In this document: positions 54,972 to 64,000 of the stretch, one piece after another | Layout: every line of letters begins with the position of its first letter | Position numbering within the stretch: position 1 is the stretch's first letter | Assembly (NCBI RefSeq): GCF_000820845.2 | Contig: NZ_CBXV010000004.1 | Coordinates: forward strand, 124,001 to 188,000 | Direction of reading: 5' to 3' | Source: Pyrinomonas methylaliphatogenes | Lineage (GTDB): Bacteria > Acidobacteriota > Blastocatellia > Pyrinomonadales > Pyrinomonadaceae | Length of the DNA stretch: 64,000 nt | Translations under genes and position numbers: made by a program | The notes under the pieces: model-generated | The model's input: the letters and a program-made list of their open reading frames with translations, nothing else | The model's database searches: none | What the model was told of the DNA's origin: nothing

Positions 54972-56150
54972 TCATCGCGGCGTGCTCAATTGATTCGGCT
55001 CTTCGCGCAACGCGCTGATGAGCACTTGGGCGACCTCGGGCCGCGTGAACTCCGCTGGCGGCAGTTTGCCCGCGCGCAGCATCTCGCGCACTTTGGTGCC
55101 CGATAGCGTCACGTGCTCGGTCGCATCATGCGGGCACGTTTTGCTCGAGGCCATCGCGCCACACGAGCGGCAGTAGAAGGCGTTGTCGAAGAAGAGCGGT
55201 GTGATTCCCAGCTCGCCGGGTTCGAACTCATCGAAGATATGATGAGCATCGTAGGGTCCGTAATAATTTCCGACACCCGCGTGATCGCGTCCGACGATGA
55301 AGTGCGTGCAGCCGTAATTCTTTCTGATGAGCGCGTGGAAGATGGCCTCGCGCGGACCGGCATAGCGCATGGCTGCTGGCAGCACGGCCAGCACCGTGCG
55401 CGCCGCCGGATAGTAGAGCGAAAGGAGCGTTTCGTAACAACGCATGCGCACTTCCGCCGGGATGTCATCGGCTTTGGTCTCGCCGACGAGCGGGTGCAGA
55501 AGGAGGGCGTCGGCGATCTCCAGCGCGCACTTTTGAATGTACTCGTGCGCGCGATGGATAGGGTTGCGCGTTTGAAAGGCGACGATGCGCCGCCAGCCGC
55601 GCTCGCGAAAGAGCGCGCGCGTTTCAGCGGGGCTTTTACGATATTCCTTAAAGGGAAGATCGCGCGGATGGTTGAGCAAACTGATGCGCCCGCCGAGCAG
55701 CCAATCGCCTTGGGCGCGAAGGGCGCGAACTCCGGGATGCGCGTCTTCGGTCGTGCGATAGACGAGGGCCGCTTCGCGCTCTTTGTCGTATGTGTACTTC
55801 TCGGCTAGATGGAGCACGCCAAGGAGATGGTCGCCTTGATAGAGGGCGACATCATCGCCTTCGCGTAAAGCGCGTGCCTCTTCTTCCGTCACTGCGAGGG
55901 TGACCGGGATGGACCAGACCAAGCCGTTGGCGAGACGCATCGTCTCGACGACCGAGCGATAATCCGCCTGACACATGAAGCCTTCGAGCGGAGAATAGGC
56001 GCCGTTGGCGATCAACTCGAGATCCGAGATGGCGCGCGCGTTGAGCTTGAGCGAAGGCATGCGCGCGGAAGCTTCGATGAGCTTCTCGCGCTCTGGGCCA
56101 GTCACTTGACGATTAACTAAAGTTCCACCATGAGGGCTGATAAGTCTCAT
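54972..56150 (-). CDS. sat: Sulfate adenylyltransferase (ATP sulfurylase), Sat type
   Basis: 392 aa. The N-terminal PUA-like domain ([24 protein letters not shown]) is followed by the catalytic core: [12 protein letters not shown] (near 196-207), [41 protein letters not shown] with a zinc-binding Cys3His set, and [10 protein letters not shown]. It makes APS from sulfate and ATP. The homomeric Sat type, unlike CysDN. It lies 54 bp downstream of cobA on the same strand. The ATG at 56150 is supported by the conserved MRLISPHGG start. Confidence 0.95.
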   Translation of the reverse strand: MRLISPHGGTLVNRQVTGPEREKLIEASARMPSLKLNARAISDLELIANGAYSPLEGFMCQADYRSVVETMRLANGLVWSIPVTLAVTEEEARALREGDDVALYQGDHLLGVLHLAEKYTYDKEREAALVYRTTEDAHPGVRALRAQGDWLLGGRISLLNHPRDLPFKEYRKSPAETRALFRERGWRRIVAFQTRNPIHRAHEYIQKCALEIADALLLHPLVGETKADDIPAEVRMRCYETLLSLYYPAARTVLAVLPAAMRYAGPREAIFHALIRKNYGCTHFIVGRDHAGVGNYYGPYDAHHIFDEFEPGELGITPLFFDNAFYCRSCGAMASSKTCPHDATEHVTLSGTKVREMLRAGKLPPAEFTRPEVAQVLISALREEPNQLSTPR

Positions 56151-56204
56151 CTTCGTCCTTATCCTCTGAGATGAAGCCTTACGTGATCAATCTTCAAATC
56201 TTTA

Positions 56205-57023
56205 TCACTCCGCGACGAACGCGAACTCCTCTCGCGCCGCTTGATGAGCGGATTGCTTTTCGAACCACTGGAGCTTTTCGCGCAACGCGACGACTTCGCC
56301 GATTACGATCACCGTCGGCGCGCGCACCCCTGCGCGTTCGCACTCATCCGCGATCGTCCGTAAAGTGCCCGTGATGGTCCGCTGGCCGCGATATGTTCCC
56401 CAACGTATGACCGCAACGGGCGTGTCGGGTGAGCGCCCAGCGGCGATCAATTCATCGGCGATCGCGCGCAAATGAGCCGTGCCCATCAAAACGACGAGCG
56501 TGTCGGCTTGGGCGAGCGAGCGGAAGATCGGTCCGGGAACTTCGCCGCTTCGCGCCTTCGCGCCCGTAATGACGACGACCGAAGACGCCAGCTCGCGGTG
56601 CGTAAGCGGAATCCCGGCATAGGCTGGAACGGCTAGCGCCGAGCTTACACCGGGCACGACTTCAAAAGGGATGCTCGCCCGACGAAGCGCTTCGGCCTCT
56701 TCGCCGCCACGCCCAAAAAGGAACGGATCGCCGCCCTTCAAACGCACAACGCGCTCACCTCGCCGCGCCCGTTCGATGAGCAGCATGTTGATCTCCTCTT
56801 GCGGAGTGTGACGCCCGCCACCGATTTTGCCCACATCTATGCGTTCGACGTCCCTTTGCGCGAAGCGCAGAATCTCCGGGTTGACGAGATTGTCGTAGAT
56901 GACCACATCGCACGAAGCAAGCAGACCGCGCGCTTTTAGGGTCAAAAGCCCCGGATCGCCTGGACCAGCGCCGACTAGATAAACGACACCGGGTCGCGCT
57001 GCGAACTTTTCATCGAACGACAT
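56205..57023 (-). CDS. cobA: Uroporphyrinogen-III C-methyltransferase
   Basis: 272 aa. Motifs: VVYLVGAGPGDPGLLTLKARGLL at the N-terminus, LLASCDVVIYDNLVNPEIL, VRLKGGDPFLFGRGGEEAEAL, VVPGVSSALAVPAYAGIPLTHRE and VVLMGTAHLRAI. SAM-dependent SUMT makes precorrin-2, the entry to siroheme or cobalamin. With sat and cysC downstream its product is most likely siroheme for sulfite reductase. No CysG-type dehydrogenase/ferrochelatase part is fused. A promoter lies about 65-95 bp upstream. Confidence 0.95.
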   Translation of the reverse strand: MSFDEKFAARPGVVYLVGAGPGDPGLLTLKARGLLASCDVVIYDNLVNPEILRFAQRDVERIDVGKIGGGRHTPQEEINMLLIERARRGERVVRLKGGDPFLFGRGGEEAEALRRASIPFEVVPGVSSALAVPAYAGIPLTHRELASSVVVITGAKARSGEVPGPIFRSLAQADTLVVLMGTAHLRAIADELIAAGRSPDTPVAVIRWGTYRGQRTITGTLRTIADECERAGVRAPTVIVIGEVVALREKLQWFEKQSAHQAAREEFAFVAE

Positions 57024-57088
57024 CTCGTCTAGCCCTCGGAAGCTCAGAATAGACAGCCGCCATAAGCGATCGTCAATATAACGGACAG

Positions 57089-57118
57089 AATGTACAAGAT
57101 ATTATCGCAGGCTGTCAA
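57089..57118 (-). promoter_or_regulatory. Promoter of the cobA-sat-cysC genes
   Basis: On the minus strand TTGACA (57118-57113), 18 bases, TACATT (57094-57089). The -35 is consensus. The rest of the 579-bp gap up to 57602 holds no gene I can support; two loosely similar GCGA(A)GC..ATAGGG..GGCAC stretches occur near 57366 and 57430. Confidence 0.6.
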
Positions 57119-57602
57119 GGCCTTTATTGTGGGGTTGTATCTTTGGCCTCGATTGAAGCTCTAAGCCGATGAATTGATCGATCGTCTCGTCGGGGTAGGC
57201 CTAGCGGTTCTCATTTCGCGGCAAGAAGTAGCGGTTGCCGGATCGGGACCGAAGTAGGTTGCCGCTGCGTGGCGAAGAGATCGGTTTCAAGCGCCCGAAA
57301 ACGCTTGGCCATCGGCGCGGTAACCGTCGGGGCCGCTTAACTGGACTCGCCCGCTTCTGCGGACTTGGGGCGAAGCGATAGGGGGATGGCACCTGATAGC
57401 GAGCGGATACGGCGCTTGATTCGGATAAGGCGAGCTATAGGGACGGCACGCCGCTTCGGATGTTTTTCAGGCGCTTGACGAGCATGGAGCGGCCCGATAA
57501 ACTTTTGCACTCTCGCGCGTTGAGGGCGAGCCGAATTCGGGTGGTTCAGATTGGCGAGCGAAGCGGCGCGAAGTCCCGACTCGCTCGTTTTGGCGATAGT
57601 TG

Positions 57603-58526
57603 ATGGATTCAGGCATCGGGGAACAGACCGGCTTACTGGAGCAAGCTGCGCCAACAACTTCGGACGAGCAGGTAAAGCCGAAGTCAGAGGAAGCGTACGC
57701 GTTGCCAAATAAGCCGCTTATCGTCATTGAGCCGAGTCGCGGTTGGGCTCCCGTAGATCTGCGCGACCTGTGGGCCTACCGCGAACTGCTCTACTTTCTG
57801 ACGTGGCGCGACCTCAAGGTGCGCTACAAGCAGACGGTGATCGGGGTTGCATGGGTCATCATGCAGCCTCTGCTTTCGACGCTCATCTTCACGATCTTCT
57901 TAGGGAAGCTCGCGCGCGTGCCTTCAAACGGCATTCCCTACGCGCTTTTCGCCTATGCCGGTCTTCTGCCGTGGACTTTCTACTCGAGTTCCCTTAACAG
58001 CAGCGGCAACAGCATCGTCGGCAACGCGCATCTGATCACCAAAGTCTATTTCCCGCGCGTCATCATCCCGGCGGCGGCGGTCGCCGGGCGCATCGTCGAT
58101 TTCGCCATTTCTTTCACCATTCTCGTTGGCATGATGTTCTTCTACGGCGTCTCTTGGACGGCAAGCTCATTGATGCTGATCCCACTGTTGCTGCTCCTGA
58201 CGCTGTTTGCGCTCGGCACAGGGATGTGGATTTCGGCGCTCAACGTCAAATACCGCGACGTGGGCATCGCCCTGCCGGTTCTGATTCAGCTCTGGATGTT
58301 CGTCTCGCCGGTGCTCTATCCGGCCAGTCTGGTGCCACCGGCGTGGAGGGTAGTTTACGACTTGAATCCGTTGGTCGGGCTGATCGAGAATTTTCGCGCC
58401 GCTTTGTTCAACATGCCGTTCAACTGGCGCGCGCTCGCGATCTCGACGGCGGTGACTTTTGCGATGCTGATCTATTCGGCCTATGCGTTTAGGCGGATGG
58501 AGAAGGAGTTCGCCGATGTGGTCTGA
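57603..58526 (+). CDS. ABC-2 type polysaccharide/O-antigen exporter permease (Wzm-like)
   Basis: 307 aa from ATG 57603 (a TTG at 57600 precedes it); no clear ribosome site. The N-terminal 45 residues are hydrophilic. DLWAYRELLYFLTWRDLKVRYKQTVIGVAWVIMQPLL is the classic ABC-2 exporter start. About six membrane segments follow, with YPRVIIP-like VYFPRVIIPAAAV and NVKYRDVGIALPVLIQLWMFVSPVLYP. Co-encoded with the Wzt-type ATPase 75 bp downstream, it would export a finished undecaprenyl-linked glycan. Codon use matches the chromosome on the left. Confidence 0.9.
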   Translation: MDSGIGEQTGLLEQAAPTTSDEQVKPKSEEAYALPNKPLIVIEPSRGWAPVDLRDLWAYRELLYFLTWRDLKVRYKQTVIGVAWVIMQPLLSTLIFTIFLGKLARVPSNGIPYALFAYAGLLPWTFYSSSLNSSGNSIVGNAHLITKVYFPRVIIPAAAVAGRIVDFAISFTILVGMMFFYGVSWTASSLMLIPLLLLLTLFALGTGMWISALNVKYRDVGIALPVLIQLWMFVSPVLYPASLVPPAWRVVYDLNPLVGLIENFRAALFNMPFNWRALAISTAVTFAMLIYSAYAFRRMEKEFADVV

Positions 58527-58601
58527 AGGGATCGCCGAGGCATCGAAAAGCCGGATTTTTACGGCTTCGTGATCGCGTAGCTGCGTTGAAGGCGAAAGAG
58601 C

Positions 58602-59864
58602 ATGCGTCCCATCATCAGAGTGGAGAATCTGAGCAAGCAGTACCGCATCGGCACGCGTGGCCCAGCTTACAGGACTCTGCGCGATGCGCTAACCGGTTTT
58701 GCGCGTGCGCCGTTGGAGCGTTTGCGCCGCAACGGGCACTCCAATTCTGAGACGATCTGGGCGCTCAAGGACGTGAGCTTCGAGGTCTATCCGGGAGAGG
58801 TGGTCGGCATCATCGGGCGCAACGGAGCGGGGAAGAGCACCCTGCTCAAGATCCTCTCCCGCATCACCGAGCCCACGGAGGGCTACGCCGAGATCCATGG
58901 CCGGGTGGGTAGCCTGCTGGAGGTGGGCACCGGCTTCCACCCGGAACTGACCGGCCGGGAGAACATCTACCTGAACGGCGCCATCCTGGGGATGACCAAG
59001 AAGGAGATCGACCGCAAGTTCGACGAGATCGTGGCCTTCGCCGAGGTGGAGAAGTTCATCGATACGCCGGTGAAGCACTACTCCAGCGGCATGTACATGC
59101 GCCTGGCCTTCGCCGTGGCCGCCCACCTTGAGCCGGAGATCCTGCTGGTGGACGAGGTGTTGGCGGTGGGCGATGCGGCCTTCCAGAAGAAGTGCCTGGG
59201 AAAGATGGGAGATGTAGCAAAAGAAGGGCGGACGGTGTTGTTTGTAGGTCATAATATGGCAGCGGTTTCAAATCTCTGTGGAAGAGCGATTTTATTGGAT
59301 AAGGGAAAGATCATTGCTGAAGGTCCGACTGAACAGATAATCTCCCGTTATTTGGAGAGAATACGGAGCAGTAGCCTATCTTCAGATCTCGCCTCGCGCA
59401 GAGATCGTCGCGGACGAGGTCGAGTTCGTTTTACCAGCGTATATTTTGAGGACAAAGAAGGTAACCCCATAGAGCAAGGAGTATCTGGTCAGCCACTTGT
59501 AATAGTGCTCGAGTATCAATCTGTGGATAACCGGCCATTGTATAACTGCAGGGTATCGGTTGCCGTCTATGACAGCCTAGGCCAAGTCCTGTTTAACTGT
59601 TCAAGTGAACTGACAAATAATGAGGTGATAACCTTGCCACCGAAAGCTAGGATTCGTTGTGTAATTCCCCGATTACCACTCAGCCAGAGTCAATATCTAA
59701 TTTCCCCGTTTCTCGAGGTGAACCGGGAAATTGAGGATTGGATTGAGGGAGCAATGATCTTAAACGTGGTTGACGGCGACTTCTTTGGCACGGGCAAATT
59801 ATACCCAGAAGGGTGGCGCGGCAAAGGGGTGTTAGTCCCTCATAAATGGCTTTTTGAACAGTGA
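58602..59864 (+). CDS. ABC exporter ATPase with C-terminal glycan-binding domain (Wzt-like)
   Basis: 420 aa. ABC domain about 1-240: Walker A GRNGAGKSTLLK, NIYLNGAILGMTKKEIDRKF, signature HYSSGMYMRLAFA, Walker B ILLVDEVLAVGD, switch HVGHN-like VGHNMAAV. The C-terminal Wzt_C-like domain (about 265-420, FTSVYFEDKEGNPIEQGVSG onward) normally recognises the glycan's non-reducing end. Base composition changes inside the gene. The first part matches the chromosome, 58795-59210 is rich in CTG/GTG codons, and from about 59215 the DNA turns AT-rich. The variable, specificity-bearing end appears to be swapped in. Confidence 0.92.
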   Translation: MRPIIRVENLSKQYRIGTRGPAYRTLRDALTGFARAPLERLRRNGHSNSETIWALKDVSFEVYPGEVVGIIGRNGAGKSTLLKILSRITEPTEGYAEIHGRVGSLLEVGTGFHPELTGRENIYLNGAILGMTKKEIDRKFDEIVAFAEVEKFIDTPVKHYSSGMYMRLAFAVAAHLEPEILLVDEVLAVGDAAFQKKCLGKMGDVAKEGRTVLFVGHNMAAVSNLCGRAILLDKGKIIAEGPTEQIISRYLERIRSSSLSSDLASRRDRRGRGRVRFTSVYFEDKEGNPIEQGVSGQPLVIVLEYQSVDNRPLYNCRVSVAVYDSLGQVLFNCSSELTNNEVITLPPKARIRCVIPRLPLSQSQYLISPFLEVNREIEDWIEGAMILNVVDGDFFGTGKLYPEGWRGKGVLVPHKWLFEQ

Positions 59865-59900
59865 AAGTTGAGATACGAATTCGTTTCCTTTCTGGTGTGA

Positions 59901-60041
59901 AGTGGTTTCGAAGCAGTGCATGATGTAGTGGAAACCTGGCTAGGTCCTTTGAAAGCCTGGCATGAACATATCAAGCACCACCTGTGCAGGACGTTGGGTA
60001 TTGCAGCACACTGGCGTATGGTGTTAAGCCACGCTGAGTGA
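59901..60041 (+). pseudogene. Possible gene remnant, 3' end only
   Basis: An open frame of 46 codons without ATG ends at TGA 60039-60041 and reads SGFEAVHDVVETWLGPLKAW at its start, with WHEHIKHHL and AAHWRMVLSHAE later. The Trp/His-rich, well-formed peptide looks like the end of a lost gene, perhaps of a mobile element, but I recognise no family. It lies in the 187-bp gap before the GT4 gene. Confidence 0.25.
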
Positions 60042-60051
60042 GGAATCAATT

Positions 60052-61203
60052 ATGAAGGTTCTGATTGTTTACCATGCCGGTGCCATGGAAAACCCACGTC
60101 ATATCTACCGAGCGCTGGCACAAGCCAGTGACGTAGAATTGACGGTGATAGTACCGACAAGATTTAAGGTAGAAAGGGTTTACGAACCCAGCGGCTGGCT
60201 GTGTGTTGAGCATGAGGAGAACCGCGCTGGGTATCGGCTGATCCCCGTGCCTTTACGAAATCCATACAATTATTGGCAAGGCTTTGAAAGTGAACCTTTG
60301 CGTCGCCTCATCAAAGAGGTGCGACCTGACATCATTCATGTGCTGGATGAACCTACATCAGGCTGTCTCTTTCAAGTCGTTTGGCAACGGCTCGCAGTGC
60401 CGCCGCGTTCCAAAGTGCTTTTCTATGGCTTTGAAAATTTGCCTATTCGGCTGGGGAGGCGCTCCCGCCTTAAATGGAAGTTCACGTGGGCTCAGATAGC
60501 AGGGGGAGCTGCTGCCAACAGTGAGGCTTTGGAAAACTTGAAGCGGGCTGGATTTCCCCGAAACCGCCTATTGAAACGTATCTTCTGGGGCATTTCCACA
60601 GACGTATTCAGACCGCTGAATAAGCTTACTCTTAAGAACGATCTAAACCTCGATTGTGAACATATCGTGGGATTTGTCGGTCGCCTCGTACCAGAGAAAG
60701 GTTTAAGGGTTTTGCTGGCGGCAATGCGCCGTCTTCCGACTACTGTCCATTGTCTGATTATTGGTACTGGTCCTATGCGAACGGAATTAGAGCTATGGTC
60801 AGGTTTGCCCGACTTAAAAGGGAGGATTCACTTGTTCGACGTGATGCCACCGGAGAGACTTGTGGAGTATATAAACTGCATGGACGTGCTCGCTATTCCC
60901 TCTCTAACCGTCTCGCACTGGAAAGAGCAGTATGGACGTGTGACTGGTGAGGCGATGGCCTGTGGGGTGCCGGTAGTTGGCTCTGATTCAGGTGCTATCC
61001 CTGAAGTGATAGATTCAGCTGGATTGATTGTTTCGGAAGGTGATGTTTCTGCATTGGCCAAAGCTTTGCATACAGCAATCTTTGACCGAGGAGTGCGCGA
61101 GCATCTCAAACAACAGGGCTTGCAGCGTGTAGAGCAGGAGTTGAGTGTTAAAGCCATGGTCCAGCGACTCATGGATCTTTACCGTCGAGTCTTGGAGGCA
61201 TAA
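60052..61203 (+). CDS. Glycosyltransferase family 4 (GT-B fold)
   Basis: 383 aa. N-terminal GT4-type domain: KVLIVYHAGAMENPRHIYRALAQ, VEHEENRAGYRLIPV, IIHVLDEPTSG. The C-terminal domain has VGFVGRLVPEKGLRVLLAAM (phosphate loop), CLIIGTGPMRTEL and GEAMACGVPVVGSDSGAIPEVI with the EX7E-type sugar-nucleotide site. It transfers a sugar from an activated donor to the growing surface glycan. The DNA is clearly AT-richer than the left part of the window. The ATG follows GAGGAATCAATT. Confidence 0.9.
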   Translation: MKVLIVYHAGAMENPRHIYRALAQASDVELTVIVPTRFKVERVYEPSGWLCVEHEENRAGYRLIPVPLRNPYNYWQGFESEPLRRLIKEVRPDIIHVLDEPTSGCLFQVVWQRLAVPPRSKVLFYGFENLPIRLGRRSRLKWKFTWAQIAGGAAANSEALENLKRAGFPRNRLLKRIFWGISTDVFRPLNKLTLKNDLNLDCEHIVGFVGRLVPEKGLRVLLAAMRRLPTTVHCLIIGTGPMRTELELWSGLPDLKGRIHLFDVMPPERLVEYINCMDVLAIPSLTVSHWKEQYGRVTGEAMACGVPVVGSDSGAIPEVIDSAGLIVSEGDVSALAKALHTAIFDRGVREHLKQQGLQRVEQELSVKAMVQRLMDLYRRVLEA

Positions 61204-61270
61204 AATTTTGCACTTACGCCACTTCTCACACCCGATTCGCTCGGCCAAATCCTTATATCGGAAGGTCAGC

Positions 61271-62065
61271 ATGGCCGTATACAGGTGCCTTGCCGAGCGC
61301 CAGTTTCGCAACATCCGGCGTGGCCAGCGCGACCGGTGCTGGTGTGGTGGGGAATTGCTGCCATTCAAGTGGCATCCGAGTTATGGCGTGTGTGCCAACT
61401 GCGGATGTTATGTGAACCGACGCCCGCCGCTCCCTGAAGAATTGAAACGCCTTTATTCTTTTAACCTTTACTGGCTTACCAGGCAACGACTGAAAGGACA
61501 CCCAACTATTGAGCATCGCCCCGAAAACGACCTCTCTGATGGCCGTGTAGCATACTGGCTGGGGTTGATCGAACGGTATGGCCCCTCTGTGGGACGAGTG
61601 GTGGAGGTCGGTTGTGGACATGGTGTGTTGCTTGCGGAGTTGAAAGCCCGCGGATACGAATGCGTTGGCGTCGAACCGGGTGAGCAAACGGCGGAGTGGA
61701 CCAGACAAAATATGGGGATAGATGTCCGTGCAGGCTTCTTCCCTGAGGTTGATCTGCCAAAATGCGACTTGTTTCTTGCCTTTGATGTGATAGAGCACAG
61801 CCCGGAGCCAGAGGCTTTTATGAAAGGGGCTGCACAATTGCTCAACCCCGGAGGTGTGGCAATTATACAAACTCCGATTAACAGGTACGATTACCAACCG
61901 CCGTTCGGGGAACGGTTTGAGGCGGCGTTCGACGACATCGAGCATCTTTTCCTCTTCACCGACAAGGCAATGCAAGAGTTGGCTCGGCGCTCAAGACTGC
62001 AAATTGTAAGCATGACAGAACGTTTGTGGCTGCATCATGAGATATGCGTGTTCGGGAAACTATGA
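61271..62065 (+). CDS. SAM-dependent methyltransferase (class I) with N-terminal zinc-ribbon-like segment
   Basis: 264 aa from ATG 61271, preceded by GGAAGG; the longer open frame from 61145 overlaps the GT4 gene. Near the N-terminus CWCGG and CANCGC form a Cys4 zinc-ribbon-like pair. The methyltransferase core has VVEVGCGHGVLLAELKARGYECVGVEPG (motif I), LFLAFDVIEHSPEPEAFMKGAAQLLNPGG (motifs II/III) and IEHLFLFTDKAMQELA. Such Methyltransf_23 enzymes with Cys-rich starts are common in glycan clusters, where they methylate sugars or cap chains. The acceptor here is unknown. Confidence 0.87.
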   Translation: MAVYRCLAERQFRNIRRGQRDRCWCGGELLPFKWHPSYGVCANCGCYVNRRPPLPEELKRLYSFNLYWLTRQRLKGHPTIEHRPENDLSDGRVAYWLGLIERYGPSVGRVVEVGCGHGVLLAELKARGYECVGVEPGEQTAEWTRQNMGIDVRAGFFPEVDLPKCDLFLAFDVIEHSPEPEAFMKGAAQLLNPGGVAIIQTPINRYDYQPPFGERFEAAFDDIEHLFLFTDKAMQELARRSRLQIVSMTERLWLHHEICVFGKL

Positions 62066-62068
62066 TGC

Positions 62069-63373
62069 ATGTCTTTATGTTATCCAGTACGGCTAATGAA
62101 GTTTATTGTCCGGCATAAGTTAAGGTGGTTGACATCGCCCAGTGTAGCCCTTGCCTTCGGCGAATCCTTCTTCCGGCTCTTGGGCATGCGCTGCAAGGGG
62201 CGGGAGATTGACCTCCTCTCTCAGGTCAAACGTGTTCTGATTGTGCGGCTGGATGAGATCGGCGATGTGGTGATGACCACCCCTTTCCTGCGGGAACTGC
62301 GGCGCAATCTGCCAGATGCCTGGATGACGCTGGTGGTGAAGCCGGCCGTCTACAACCTGGTGGAACGCTGCCCCTATGTGGACGAGGTGCTGACTTACGA
62401 TTGGTCGGTCGCTTGGACTAAAAGGGCTTCCTTGGTGAAAGTAACTCGGCACAGTCGAGCAATAAGACTGGCATTGAAACGTCTATGGTGGCGCAACTTC
62501 GATTTAGCGATCTTGCCTAGGTTTGATATTGATTACTATCATGGCAATTTCTTAGCTTACTTCAGCCTAGCGAGATGGCGGGTTGGATACTCGGAAGATG
62601 TTACGGAGGATAAAAGAATAGTTAACAAAGGGAGCGATAGGTTACTGACCCACCCTGTAAAAGTTAGTAATCATATACATGAAGTTGAGCGAAATCTAGA
62701 CTTAATTCGTTTCCTAGGAGGAACTGTCGGCAGTAGCAGGCTTGAAACATGGCTCAGTACAGAGGATGAAAGAGTCGCGGAAAATGTTTTAACTAGTAAT
62801 GGTGTAAACCCGGTGAAGGATACAGTGATTGCATTTTGTCTGGGGGCGGGTCAGGCTAAGAGAATATGGCCGGTTGATCGTTTTATTAAAGTAGCTCGAT
62901 GGGTCAAGGAAAAGTATTCAGCAATGATAATTGTTATAGGAGGGAAAGATGAGTCAGGATTAGGACATAGATTGCGGCAGGAAATTGGTGAAAATGTGGT
63001 AAACATGGCTGGGCGTACCACTTTGAGAGAAACGACGGCTTTGCTTAAGCGATGTGTCCTCTATGTAGGTAATGATACTGGACCGATGCATATAGCTGCT
63101 GCTGTAGGAACTCCTGTCGTGGGTATATTCTGTCATCCTTTAGATGGGGACCCTTTACACTCTAACTCTCCTGCGCGTTTTGGTCCTTGGAAAGTCTTTA
63201 GCTGCATAGTTCAACCTCACGTGCCAATGTCTCCTTGTTCAGATGCTTGTATGGACTACAAACCGCATTGTATCCTAAACGTTTCCGTAGAACAGGTGTG
63301 CGAAGCGATTTCGATTCAATTGGATACCGTGCTTAAAAAGCGACGAGAAAGGATTCAGGAAAATAGTTTATGA
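62069..63373 (+). CDS. Glycosyltransferase family 9 (heptosyltransferase-like)
   Basis: 434 aa from ATG 62069, three bases after the methyltransferase stop; ATG 62096 is an alternative. GT9 hallmarks: [86 protein letters not shown] and [21 protein letters not shown]. Heptosyltransferases and related enzymes of this family build lipopolysaccharide core or similar. Bases 62150-62400 are GC-rich with CTG/GTG codons, while the rest of the gene is AT-rich, indicating a mosaic gene. The stop overlaps gmd by four bases. Confidence 0.9.
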   Translation: MSLCYPVRLMKFIVRHKLRWLTSPSVALAFGESFFRLLGMRCKGREIDLLSQVKRVLIVRLDEIGDVVMTTPFLRELRRNLPDAWMTLVVKPAVYNLVERCPYVDEVLTYDWSVAWTKRASLVKVTRHSRAIRLALKRLWWRNFDLAILPRFDIDYYHGNFLAYFSLARWRVGYSEDVTEDKRIVNKGSDRLLTHPVKVSNHIHEVERNLDLIRFLGGTVGSSRLETWLSTEDERVAENVLTSNGVNPVKDTVIAFCLGAGQAKRIWPVDRFIKVARWVKEKYSAMIIVIGGKDESGLGHRLRQEIGENVVNMAGRTTLRETTALLKRCVLYVGNDTGPMHIAAAVGTPVVGIFCHPLDGDPLHSNSPARFGPWKVFSCIVQPHVPMSPCSDACMDYKPHCILNVSVEQVCEAISIQLDTVLKKRRERIQENSL

Positions 63374-64000
63374 AAAAAGCTCTTATTACAGGTATCACCG
63401 GCCAAGACGGTTCGTACTTAGCAGAATTGTTGCTGTCCAAAGGGTATGAGGTTCACGGCATCATTCGCCGTGCTTCCACTTTCAATACTGGGCGTATCGA
63501 TCACTTGTATCAAGACCCCCACGTCAACGGCGTGCGCCTTTTCCTGCACTATGGTGATATTGCTGATTCTACGAACTTGATCAAACTCTTGTACCGCATT
63601 CAGCCAGACGAGATCTATCATCTAGCTGCGCAAAGCCACGTGCGCGTGAGCTTTGATATCCCTGAATACACGGGCGACGTTACTGGCTTGGGTACCGTGC
63701 GCATTCTGGAAGCTATACGTGAGACGGGGCTTAAGGCAAAATTCTATCAAGCCAGTAGTTCCGAGATGTACGGCAAAGTTCAGGAGATCCCACAGCGCGA
63801 AACCACGCCTTTCTACCCGCGCAGCCCGTATGCTGCCGCGAAGGTTTACGCTTATTGGATGACGGTCAATTATCGCGAAAGCTATGGGATGTTCGCTTGC
63901 AATGGGATCCTTTTTAACCACGAAAGCCCGCGTCGCGGAGAGACATTCGTCACCCGGAAAATCACACGCGCAGTGGCACATATCAAAGCTGGATTGCAGA
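63370..64000 (+). CDS. gmd: GDP-mannose 4,6-dehydratase, 3' end outside window
   Basis: About 210 codons are visible, starting at ATG 63370, which overlaps the GT9 stop (ATGA). N-terminal NAD(P) motif [81 protein letters not shown] with the catalytic Ser/Glu region, [12 protein letters not shown] (Tyr-x3-Lys) and [21 protein letters not shown]. It makes GDP-4-keto-6-deoxy-mannose, the precursor of GDP-L-fucose, GDP-D-rhamnose or GDP-perosamine for the surface glycan. It is a continuation of the polysaccharide cluster. Confidence 0.96.
   Translation, partial: MKKALITGITGQDGSYLAELLLSKGYEVHGIIRRASTFNTGRIDHLYQDPHVNGVRLFLHYGDIADSTNLIKLLYRIQPDEIYHLAAQSHVRVSFDIPEYTGDVTGLGTVRILEAIRETGLKAKFYQASSSEMYGKVQEIPQRETTPFYPRSPYAAAKVYAYWMTVNYRESYGMFACNGILFNHESPRRGETFVTRKITRAVAHIKAGLQ

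Noticed and set aside
57024-57602. Possible small genes in the gap before the Wzm-like gene
   Set aside because: Short open frames there have no ribosome sites or recognisable motifs; only the cobA promoter is supported.

Overview
The window reads as chromosome of an Acidobacteriota bacterium, probably Blastocatellia of the Pyrinomonas type. This is an inference from the GC-rich sequence, an Oar-like TonB-dependent receptor with an N-terminal carboxypeptidase-regulatory-like domain, Tat-exported glycosidases, a form II CO-dehydrogenase-like locus and a Gram-negative O-antigen-type export system. No rRNA is present to settle it. Gene density is high and there is one tRNA (Val, CAC).

Left part (1-22.2 kb): two divergent operons share a 267-bp control region. 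Leftward, a TonB-dependent receptor is followed by alpha-L-fucosidase (GH29), an alginate-lyase-like protein, a GH97 glycosidase and an alpha-galactosidase that runs off the left edge. Rightward lie an altronate-dehydratase-family enzyme, a 2-keto-3-deoxy-L-fuconate dehydrogenase-type SDR, a fumarylacetoacetase-family hydrolase, a sugar ABC importer (binding protein, ATPase, permease), an L-fuconolactonase-type amidohydrolase, an L-fucose dehydrogenase-type SDR and LutABC. Together they spell a non-phosphorylating route: fucosides are cut outside the cytoplasm, L-fucose is imported, oxidised and split to pyruvate plus L-lactate, and LutABC oxidises the lactate to a second pyruvate. Three LacI/GntR-type palindromes lie in the shared region and one covers a near-consensus promoter.

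Middle (22.3-57 kb): tRNA-Val, a pseudopilin, a MoxR/DUF58 pair, heme genes hemE-hemH-hemG, a form II CODH-like S-L-M-G locus, an ECF sigma/anti-sigma module followed by two DUF4097 proteins and a Fis-type protein, an RRM RNA-binding protein with a long structured leader, a fatty acid desaturase, a Smr protein, malate dehydrogenase, FdhD with an FdhF/YdeP-type molybdoenzyme, sdhCAB, a LysR regulator, a MarR/ClC divergent pair, a hemerythrin-like protein and cobA-sat-cysC for sulfate activation and siroheme. Several promoters place TATAAT so close to the start codon that leaderless transcripts are likely.

Right end (57.6-64 kb): a surface polysaccharide cluster (Wzm/Wzt exporter, GT4 and GT9 glycosyltransferases, a methyltransferase, and GDP-mannose 4,6-dehydratase running off the right edge). 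Base composition changes abruptly inside wzt and again inside the GT9 gene, so the cluster looks mosaic and partly acquired.
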